NCBI GenBank assembly: GCA_903895725.1
Contig: CAITUV010000082.1
Coordinates: 124,001-188,000 of the forward strand
DNA from: an uncultured Myxococcales bacterium
Lineage (GTDB): Bacteria; Myxococcota_A; UBA9042; CAIXZC01
DNA: 64,000 nucleotides
Reading direction: 5' to 3'
In this document: positions 16,001 to 22,561 of the stretch, piece after piece
How the letters are laid out: the number at the start of each line of letters is the position of its first letter
Numbering within the stretch: the stretch's first letter is position 1
Program-made: the position numbers and the translations under genes
Notes under the pieces: model-generated
What the model was told of the DNA's origin: nothing
Database searches by the model: none
The model's input: only the letters and a program-made list of their open reading frames with translations

Positions 16001-16704
16001 GGCACGGCTCCGTTGGGTTGGAGGACATCCGAATCGATTCGACCATCCTTGAGGCGCACGAGCCGGGTTGCGGCCTTCATGACCATGGGGTCGTGCGTGG
16101 AGAAGAGGAATGTCAGCCCCTTCTCTCGGTTGAGCCGCCTCATCAGCGACAGCAGGGCGGCCCCGGTCTCGGAATCCAGGTTGGCGGTGGGTTCGTCGGC
16201 CAGCACGATGACCGGCTCGCACACCAGGGCCCGGGCGATGGCAACCCGCTGCTGCTGCCCGCCGCTCATCTGCATGGGGCGGCGGTCGACCATGTCGGAA
16301 AGCCCCACGGCATCGAGCAGCGCCTGGACCTTGCGGCGGCGCACGTCGGCGGGCTCACCGCGCAGGATGAGCGGGTACTCTACGTTCTCGCCCGCGGTCA
16401 GCACCGGGATCAGATTGTAGGCCTGGAACACGAACCCGATCTTCTCCAGGCGCAGCCGCGACATATCTTTTCGCGAGAGCCCCCCGAGGCGACGGCCACC
16501 GACGGAGATTTCGCCCGAGGTCGGCTCGTCGAGCCCTCCGATCAGGTTAAATAGCGTGGTCTTCCCTGAACCGGAAGGCCCCGCTACCGCGGTAAACTCT
16601 CCCGGCTGGATGCCGATGTCGATTCCCCTGAGCGCATGGACCTCGACATCCCCCATCTTGAAGACCCGGGTCACCCCATTGACAGTCACGATCGGCTCAG
16701 ACAT
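15997..16704 (-). CDS. LolD/MacB-type ABC transporter ATPase
   Basis: A 235-residue ATPase from MSEPIVTVNGVTRVFKMGD. Walker A is AGPSGSGKTT, the signature MSGGQQQRVAIARAL, Walker B VIVLADEPTANLDS, and the switch His is in FLFSTHDP. The block GSGKTTLFNLIGGLDEPTSG is characteristic of the LolD/MacB/FtsE group that works with FtsX-type permeases. ATG at 16704 overlaps the permease stop by eight bases; another ATG at 16725 is possible but less like the family N-terminus. With two permeases, a LolA-like carrier and a porin-like protein it should power transport from the inner membrane toward the outer membrane. Confidence 0.92.
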   Translation of the reverse strand: MSEPIVTVNGVTRVFKMGDVEVHALRGIDIGIQPGEFTAVAGPSGSGKTTLFNLIGGLDEPTSGEISVGGRRLGGLSRKDMSRLRLEKIGFVFQAYNLIPVLTAGENVEYPLILRGEPADVRRRKVQALLDAVGLSDMVDRRPMQMSGGQQQRVAIARALVCEPVIVLADEPTANLDSETGAALLSLMRRLNREKGLTFLFSTHDPMVMKAATRLVRLKDGRIDSDVLQPNGAVP

Positions 16705-17983
16705 GTTCACACCTGATGGCAGCAAGCGCCTTCATGCGGGCGACCCGCATCGCAGGCCACAGAGCAAAGAGCAGGATTCCGGCCAGCACCACGACGGTAG
16801 GCTCCACGAACACCTTGGCGTTGGCCGCTCCTCGATACACGTTCTCGATGAACATCCCGTTGAACTGGAATCCGTCCACGATGAAGCTCAAGTCCAGCCC
16901 CCAGATGACGAGTCCGGCCACCAGGATTCCGCCCACGAACAGGCCGAGCGCACTGGCCAGCAGACCGATGAACAGGGCTTCGCACATGATGCCGGCAAAC
17001 AGGCTGCGCCCCCGGGCCCCGAGCGCGAGCTGCACGCCGAACTCCCGCTGGCGCTCGAACACCACCATGAACAGGGTCGTGAGGATACCGGCGGACAGGA
17101 TGACCAGCATGAGGAGGTAGAGCAGGCCGTTCCACGCATCCACCATGGAGAACATCTCGGCGATGTCGGGGTTGACGTCGTACCACCCGAGGACTTCGGT
17201 CGACTCGAGCCCTGCCGAAGCGATGCTCTCCCGGATGTCCTCCACGACCTTGGGAATCCGGGTCGAGTCCGTGACCATGACCGAGATCTCGTGCACCGCG
17301 TCGCCGGCCCCCGTTGCCTCCTGGAAGTCCTTGAGCGAGACCATGACCATCTGGGAATCGAAGGCATCGGTATCGGTCTGGATGATCCCGGTGACGACGA
17401 AGGCGAGGGCAACCGTGGCCCCATGGAATCCGGCGCAATCCACACGGACCTTGGATCCGAGCTCCACCTTGAGCTGGCGTGCAAGCTTGGCCCCGAGCAG
17501 GACTCCCCTGCGCTGGCGAAATCGCTCCGGCGCATCCGGGGCGAGCGCTTCGGGCGGGGGCACGACGAATCCGCCGGCAACGACCTTGTCGGGAAGAGCG
17601 CTGAAATGGCGCTCTCGCTCAGGGTCCACGGCCACGATGCGGACGACGCGCACCGTGCTGGACAGGCTCGACCGGATGCTGCCCGAAAAGAGGAGGCGAG
17701 GGCTTGCCGCCTTGACACCCGGGCTCGCCTCGGTGGCCTCCATCACCTTGGAGGCCGACGGAATCAGGAGCTGGGTGCTCTGCCGCTCCCGGTACTGGGG
17801 ATGGTGGATCTGGACATGCCCGAGGCTCGAGCGGGCGAGCTGCTCGATGAACATATCCATGAACCCCTCGGTGAACGAGACCATGGTGATGAGGACGGTC
17901 AGGCCGAGGCCGATGGCAGCCACGGTCAGCAGCGTCCGTCGACGGTTCCTCCACAGGTTTCTCCACGCCATGCTCACGAGCAT
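16697..17983 (-). CDS. FtsX-type ABC transporter permease
   Basis: A 428-residue permease. It starts MLVSMAWRNLWRNRRRTLLT, has one membrane helix near residues 20-42, then a large periplasmic domain of about 230 residues (MacB-PCD type), and three C-terminal helices near 275-300, 322-355 and 375-400 (LLYLLMLVILSAGILTTLF and ILVAGLVIWGLDLSF are visible). REFGVQLALGARG is the usual coupling segment. It is paralogous to the next gene upstream, with the same WRNxWRNRRRTLLT start, so the complex is probably a heterodimer as in LolC/LolE. Nine bases separate it from that gene. Confidence 0.9.
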   Translation of the reverse strand: MLVSMAWRNLWRNRRRTLLTVAAIGLGLTVLITMVSFTEGFMDMFIEQLARSSLGHVQIHHPQYRERQSTQLLIPSASKVMEATEASPGVKAASPRLLFSGSIRSSLSSTVRVVRIVAVDPERERHFSALPDKVVAGGFVVPPPEALAPDAPERFRQRRGVLLGAKLARQLKVELGSKVRVDCAGFHGATVALAFVVTGIIQTDTDAFDSQMVMVSLKDFQEATGAGDAVHEISVMVTDSTRIPKVVEDIRESIASAGLESTEVLGWYDVNPDIAEMFSMVDAWNGLLYLLMLVILSAGILTTLFMVVFERQREFGVQLALGARGRSLFAGIMCEALFIGLLASALGLFVGGILVAGLVIWGLDLSFIVDGFQFNGMFIENVYRGAANAKVFVEPTVVVLAGILLFALWPAMRVARMKALAAIRCEHV

Positions 17984-17992
17984 CTGCCCCTC

Positions 17993-19516
17993 CTACACGA
18001 ATCGGATGGCATCGACCGGGCGCAGGCGGTGGATGCGCAGGGCCGGGTAGATGGATCCGAGCACCGCATAGGCCAGCACGGTTCCCACCGAGAACACGAC
18101 TCCGTACAGGGTGAGCTCGGTGTAGTAGCGGGTGCTCAGGACCACTCCGGTGATCGACATCTCTCCCATCCCGAGATCATAGCCGTTGACCGCGTAGTAC
18201 CAGTTGAATGCTTCGCCCAGCACGGTCCCGAGGGCGCCGGACAGCAGGGCGAGGAGCACCATTTCGGTGACGAGCCCGAACGCGATCCTTCCGGGCGGCT
18301 CGCCGACGGCCATGCGCACGCCGAATTCCCGAGTGCGCTCCATGACGGACATGGTGACGACGTTGGCCAGGATGACGCCGACGATCATGATGAGCAGGGC
18401 CAGGGTGATGAGGAGGCTGCCCTGGTCCAGCTTGACGTACACGTCGAGCTCGGGCGAGAGCTGCCGCCAGGAGAGCGCTGCAAGGCCGAGGCCGGCGGAG
18501 TCCAGACGGTGACCGAGCTCGGCGGCGACATCCGATGCTCCCTCGAGATCCTCGATTGCGAGGACTACGGACGAGGCCCCGCCGTTCGTCTCGAGCCCGA
18601 CGGATAGCTTGTCCATGTGAGTCAGGGCGAACGTGCGGTTGATGTCGAGACTGCCGGTCTTTACCAGCCCGACGACCCGGTACAGGGAGGCGAAAGCCCG
18701 CCCCCTCGCCGTTCCGGTGGTGAGGGCCACGCGGTCGCCCACACCGGCGTCGAGCAGCATGGCGAGGCCGGTGCCGAGCACGACCTCGCCCAGGTAGGGG
18801 TTGTCCGGGAACGGATCGGAAGGCGAAAGGAAGCGAGCGGGAGCGCAGTAATCCTGGAACCGGTCCGAGCAGTCCTCGTCGTCACAGAGCTCGTCGCCGG
18901 AGGGACAGCGCCCTTTGCAGATGGCGGCAGCCGCCTCTCCACAGCTCTCACTGAGGCTCGGCAGAGTCGGGCACAAGGTCTCGCAGTCCGTGGATGTTGA
19001 GTAGATCTCGGCCCGGGCGGCCCGACAGCCCCGCAGGCAGCGCTCCTGTGGGTCGTCGGCCACGAGGGAGGACTCCAGCGTGCTCACCCTGCGCTCCTGC
19101 TCGGGACGGATTCCGACCACGAAGGCCCCTTCCGAGGTCATGCCCTGCCAGGATGCCAGGTCCTCCTCGTCCGGCGGATCGGGGATCTTCTTGCTGATCA
19201 GCCCGCCGGTCTGCAGGCGGGGAGCAAACCCCAGCACGCCGGGCATGCCCTCCAGCACCGGCACGAGCTGCGTGAGATTGGAGCCTGCGATCTGGTGCTC
19301 CAGGTCCGGCTCGTCGTTGTAGCCCGGATGCTGCACCTGGATGTGCCCCAGGTAGGAATCCGTGGCACTCCGGATCATCTGCGTGTGCATGCCGTCGCCC
19401 ATGCCGACGAACAGGATCATCACGGCCACGGCGAACACCATGACCAGGCCCGTGAGCAAGGTCCGCCTCCGGTTGCGCCACAGGTCCCGCCAGCAGAGTG
19501 CGAGGAAACTCAGCAT
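17993..19516 (-). CDS. FtsX-type ABC transporter permease with Cys-rich periplasmic insert
   Basis: A 507-residue paralogue of the neighbouring permease, starting MLSFLALCWRDLWRNRRRTLLTG. It has the same one-plus-three helix plan, with C-terminal helices including LLITLALLIMIVGVILANVV and the coupling segment REFGVRMAVGEPPG. It is about 80 residues longer because the periplasmic domain carries a Cys-rich insert near residues 170-240 (RCLRGCR, DCETLCPTL, SCGEAAAAICKGRCPSGDEL, CDDEDCSDRFQDYCAP), with about ten Cys that could form disulfides in the periplasm. I know of no standard LolC/E or MacB domain like this. ATG at 19516 is chosen because it aligns with the paralogue; an upstream in-frame start is unsupported. 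Confidence 0.88.
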   Translation of the reverse strand: MLSFLALCWRDLWRNRRRTLLTGLVMVFAVAVMILFVGMGDGMHTQMIRSATDSYLGHIQVQHPGYNDEPDLEHQIAGSNLTQLVPVLEGMPGVLGFAPRLQTGGLISKKIPDPPDEEDLASWQGMTSEGAFVVGIRPEQERRVSTLESSLVADDPQERCLRGCRAARAEIYSTSTDCETLCPTLPSLSESCGEAAAAICKGRCPSGDELCDDEDCSDRFQDYCAPARFLSPSDPFPDNPYLGEVVLGTGLAMLLDAGVGDRVALTTGTARGRAFASLYRVVGLVKTGSLDINRTFALTHMDKLSVGLETNGGASSVVLAIEDLEGASDVAAELGHRLDSAGLGLAALSWRQLSPELDVYVKLDQGSLLITLALLIMIVGVILANVVTMSVMERTREFGVRMAVGEPPGRIAFGLVTEMVLLALLSGALGTVLGEAFNWYYAVNGYDLGMGEMSITGVVLSTRYYTELTLYGVVFSVGTVLAYAVLGSIYPALRIHRLRPVDAIRFV

Positions 19517-19527
19517 GTGGAAGCCCC

Positions 19528-20307
19528 CTACCGTCCCTTCTTCAGGCTGCGGATCGTGAACGTCTTGTCCGGCAACGACTCGACGAACTCCATCTTCTTG
19601 ACCCGGATCTCGGTATATCGACCAGGATCCTGCAGGTTCTCCATCTTCCACAGGAACGGGTAGTTCCGTCCGTCACTCATCTTGCGGTAGTCGGAGAAGA
19701 CCATCACCCGGGCGAGCTTCCCCTTCTCGTCATAGAACTCCTGGCGCAGCGGGCGCAAGTCGTCCTGGGCCACTTCGATCACCTCTTTCTCCCAGACCAC
19801 GGGGCTGGACGGCTTGGGCTTCAACGTGACCCGCCAGGTGGCCGTATCGGACATCTTGCCGGCCTCGGCAGGCAGCACGTCATAGTCGAGCTTCACGCTG
19901 GAGCTGCGGGAGATGTCGTCGTTGGTGAAGTCGCTTCCCATCCAGGAATCGAGCATGAGCGAAGGTGGGATCTTCTGTACCTGGTCGATCTTGGGGTTGT
20001 AGCTCCACAGATCCTTTCCGAGCTTGAGGCTGGCCATGCCGGCATCTTCGGCGGGTGCGGTGAGGCGAACCAGGCTCTTGTCCGGGTAAACTTCGGAGAA
20101 CTTCATGGTGAGGGTGCGGTCCCATCGCCGGATGTACATCTCGAGCTCCCCCACCGAGGCCTTTCCCCGCATGAGGTTCTCCATGTCATCGACGATCTTC
20201 TCCGACAGCTTCCCCGTGTCGGACCCTGTGTCGGCCGCCCGGGCGGCATGCGTGCCGGGAAGAACCGCCGACAGGAGAAGGCAGATGCCTGCGAGGAGTC
20301 TCTTCAT
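19528..20307 (-). CDS. LolA-like outer-membrane lipoprotein-sorting protein
   Basis: A 259-residue exported protein with a Sec signal (RLLAGICLLLSAVLPGTHAARA). The body matches the outer membrane lipoprotein-sorting protein family (PF17131): KFSEVYPDKSLVRLTAPAED, SLKLGKDLWSYNPKIDQVQK, IPPSLMLDSWMGSDFTNDDI and ARVMVFSDYRKMSDGRNYPF are characteristic. These proteins have a LolA/LolB-like fold and commonly sit with FtsX-type ABC genes. It is encoded one base into the TetR gene end and 11 bases before the first permease. It probably carries lipid or lipoprotein between the inner-membrane complex and the outer membrane. Confidence 0.9.
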   Translation of the reverse strand: MKRLLAGICLLLSAVLPGTHAARAADTGSDTGKLSEKIVDDMENLMRGKASVGELEMYIRRWDRTLTMKFSEVYPDKSLVRLTAPAEDAGMASLKLGKDLWSYNPKIDQVQKIPPSLMLDSWMGSDFTNDDISRSSSVKLDYDVLPAEAGKMSDTATWRVTLKPKPSSPVVWEKEVIEVAQDDLRPLRQEFYDEKGKLARVMVFSDYRKMSDGRNYPFLWKMENLQDPGRYTEIRVKKMEFVESLPDKTFTIRSLKKGR

Positions 20308-21014
20308 CACTTTCCTCCCTTTGAGATGGAGTGACCCCGGGGGGCCTTTCGAGAGCGGCGTCCCGGGGTCGGTTGCCGTTCTTCGTTCGGGGCGACCTCC
20401 GGTTCCAGCAGCCTCCGTACCAGCGACATCACGAGCCGGCCATGCGACTCGATTTCCGAGGAATCGATCGTCTCTGCCGTGGAGGCCATCCAGAGGTCCA
20501 CTGCGTGATCGACTGCGGCCAGGAGCGCGGCCAGGAGCTCGAGCGGCAGGTCGGTGCGGATGGCCCCCACCTGCTGGCCGGCCCGCAGCATCCGCATGAT
20601 CCAGCCCATGGCGTCGGCGTACAGCGCGTGGGCTGAGATGCCGGAGGCGCCGGTCCCGATCTCCTTGAGAAAGGCGAGGCTGAGCTTCATGACCGGCTCG
20701 TTGCCCTCGCACATGGAGCTGGCGTGCCGGATCACGTCCTCGGTGGCGGACCAGAACTCCTCTGCGGTGGCGACCGCGGGCAGCTCGCCGAGGGCCTCGA
20801 GGAACTCGGTGACGATCCCCTGAATGACGAGGGTGAAGAGGTCCTCCTTGCTGTCGAAGTAGTAGTAAACGGCCCCTTTGGAGAGGCCGGCACGCTCCAC
20901 CACCCGGTTGAGGGATGCGTCGGCGAATCCGTGTTCGAGGAATTCGTCGCGAGCCGCGGCGATGATCCGTGCTTGCCGTTCCGGCGGGAGCTTGTGGAAT
21001 CTGGGGCTTGGCAC
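20307..21014 (-). CDS. TetR-family repressor of the transporter operon
   Basis: A 235-residue regulator. The N-terminal helix-turn-helix is clear: RQARIIAAARDEFLEHGFAD then VVERAGLSKGAVYYYFDSKE. The variable C-terminal ligand domain follows, ending in a basic tail (PGRRSRKAPRGHSISKGGK). GTG at 21014 is preferred because GGAGG lies six bases upstream; the longer ATG frame at 21089 would run through the operator and promoter. The stop overlaps the LolA-like start by one base. It probably represses itself and the downstream transporter genes through the repeats at 21071-21094. Confidence 0.9.
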   Translation of the reverse strand: MPSPRFHKLPPERQARIIAAARDEFLEHGFADASLNRVVERAGLSKGAVYYYFDSKEDLFTLVIQGIVTEFLEALGELPAVATAEEFWSATEDVIRHASSMCEGNEPVMKLSLAFLKEIGTGASGISAHALYADAMGWIMRMLRAGQQVGAIRTDLPLELLAALLAAVDHAVDLWMASTAETIDSSEIESHGRLVMSLVRRLLEPEVAPNEERQPTPGRRSRKAPRGHSISKGGK

Positions 21015-21070
21015 TGGCCACCTCCGTCGAGCGTACCGGGCGGTCCTACTGCCGGTTGGACCGAGCATCA

Positions 21071-21094
21071 GACCATCCGGTCTAACCATCCGGT
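21071..21094. promoter_or_regulatory. likely TetR operators
   Basis: Two direct copies of ACCATCCGGT (21072-21081 and 21085-21094), 13 bases apart; the first sits in AGACC-ATCC-GGTCT, an inverted repeat. They lie between the promoter and the TetR start. Confidence 0.5.
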
Positions 21095-21098
21095 CCGT

Positions 21099-21126
21099 AT
21101 GCTACGCCATTCGGAGGCTGTGTCAA
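21099..21126 (-). promoter_or_regulatory. promoter of TetR-transporter operon
   Basis: Minus strand TTGACA (21126-21121), 16-base spacer, TAGCAT (21104-21099). Confidence 0.5.
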
Positions 21127-21222
21127 GCCCCTCCCTGTTCATTGTTCTCGGGCGATCTCCCGGCGCTTCCCCGAACCGGGGTTCATCCCGACCGATTCGC
21201 GACGTTTTTTTCCCCGCCGGGT

Positions 21223-21251
21223 TTGACTCGTGCGTGTGCGTCTGGTATTGA
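21223..21251 (+). promoter_or_regulatory. promoter of Cys-rich lipoprotein/glycosidase genes
   Basis: TTGACT at 21223-21228, 17-base spacer, TATTGA at 21246-21251; 50 bases before the GTG start of the next gene. Confidence 0.45.
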
Positions 21252-21301
21252 GTTGCTACTGGCAACACGGCTCGTAGAGCCGCATGGCGGGAGGGCGCGA
21301 C

Positions 21302-22561
21302 GTGAGAGGACTTGCATTGCTGGCCGTTGTGATGGCCGTGGCAGCGTGTTCGGGAAGCGAAGGGACCAAGTGCGCCAACAGCCTGGAGTGCGGCCGCGGG
21401 CTCGTGTGCGACTCGGGCAAGTGCGTCGAGGTGCCCTGCACGGGTCATGCCGAGTGTGCCAAGACCTATTCGGGAACCTTCTGCTGGATCGAGATCGGCC
21501 TCTGCTCCGCCCGTGAATGCGGAACGGGCATGCCCGAGTGTGAAGCGGGAAAGGAGTGCATCCAGTTCCTTTGCATCGAGGCCAAGCCGGATTGCGAGAA
21601 CAGCACGCAGTGCAAGCAGCCTATCGAGAAATGCTACAACGGCAAGTGCCAGCCCGTGGACTACTGTGAGAAGGACACGGACTGCCCGTCCGGCGAATGC
21701 AACCTCGACGACCAGGTGTGCATCGAGCTTGCACCGGACGTAGTGGTCGATGTGGTCGAAACGGTCGAGGAGACCACCGAGCCGTGCCATCCGGAGCTCT
21801 TCCTGGACCCGACCAGCTACCTGTGCGCCCAGTGCAAGACAGCGGATGACTGCGGCTGCGGCAAGGGGGTCTGTGCGGACATCGGGGGCGTGGGACGTTG
21901 CACCGTGTCCTGTGCGAGCGGTGCCGACTGTCCCTCGGGCTATACGTGCCAGTCCGAGGTCTGCAAGCCCATGGGTGGGCAGTGCAAGGGGTGCATTCCG
22001 CCTCCGGGCTGCGAAGAGGCGGGGACCACCTGCAACTTCAAGAGCGGCGAGTGCGCTCCCCGGGTCCAATGGTGCGGGGCCTGCTCCTTCGACTACGAGT
22101 GCGGCTTCGGGAACCGCTGCTACATGAGCGATGGCGGGTCGGTCTTCTGCGCCCCTGAGTGCGGCAAGGAGAGCTTCTCCTGCCCCCTGGCCTCGGGCTG
22201 CCAGATCCGGGATGACGGCATCTACATCTGCGTGCCTACGGGGCAGGATTGCTGCTACGGCTTCGACTGCAACCCGTGCTCGTGCAAGGATCCGACGCCG
22301 CTGTGCACGGAGGATGGGGGCTGCGCCCAGTGTCTGACCAACGGCGACTGCACGGACGACAAGCCGATCTGCGACCAGACGACGCTGACCTGCATCGCCA
22401 ACTGCACCGACCCCGCCCCGGTCTACTGGGTGGACCCGGCCGACGGCAAGGAGTACTGCATCCAGTGCGCCAAGTCGCTCGATTGCCCGCCAGGGATGCT
22501 GTGCGGCACGTTCAAGAACGACCCCGAGACCTACCACAAGTGTTATGAAGAACCGCAGTAG
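21302..22561 (+). CDS. Cys-rich multi-module lipoprotein, unknown function
   Basis: About 419 aa. A signal (LALLAVVMAVAAC) gives a lipoprotein Cys. The rest is packed with more than 50 Cys in short modules of the type CANSLECGRGLVCDSGKC, reminiscent of the Dickkopf/EGF-like repeats found in Myxococcota surface proteins. A Val/Thr/Glu linker near residue 150 (VVVDVVETVEETTEP) splits two Cys-rich halves. No enzyme motif is seen. GTG at 21302 has GGGAGGG about six bases upstream; ATG at 21284 is the alternative and only lengthens the signal. It overlaps the glycosidase gene by 17 bases, so the two are probably made together and may both be displayed on the surface. Confidence 0.75.
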   Translation: MRGLALLAVVMAVAACSGSEGTKCANSLECGRGLVCDSGKCVEVPCTGHAECAKTYSGTFCWIEIGLCSARECGTGMPECEAGKECIQFLCIEAKPDCENSTQCKQPIEKCYNGKCQPVDYCEKDTDCPSGECNLDDQVCIELAPDVVVDVVETVEETTEPCHPELFLDPTSYLCAQCKTADDCGCGKGVCADIGGVGRCTVSCASGADCPSGYTCQSEVCKPMGGQCKGCIPPPGCEEAGTTCNFKSGECAPRVQWCGACSFDYECGFGNRCYMSDGGSVFCAPECGKESFSCPLASGCQIRDDGIYICVPTGQDCCYGFDCNPCSCKDPTPLCTEDGGCAQCLTNGDCTDDKPICDQTTLTCIANCTDPAPVYWVDPADGKEYCIQCAKSLDCPPGMLCGTFKNDPETYHKCYEEPQ

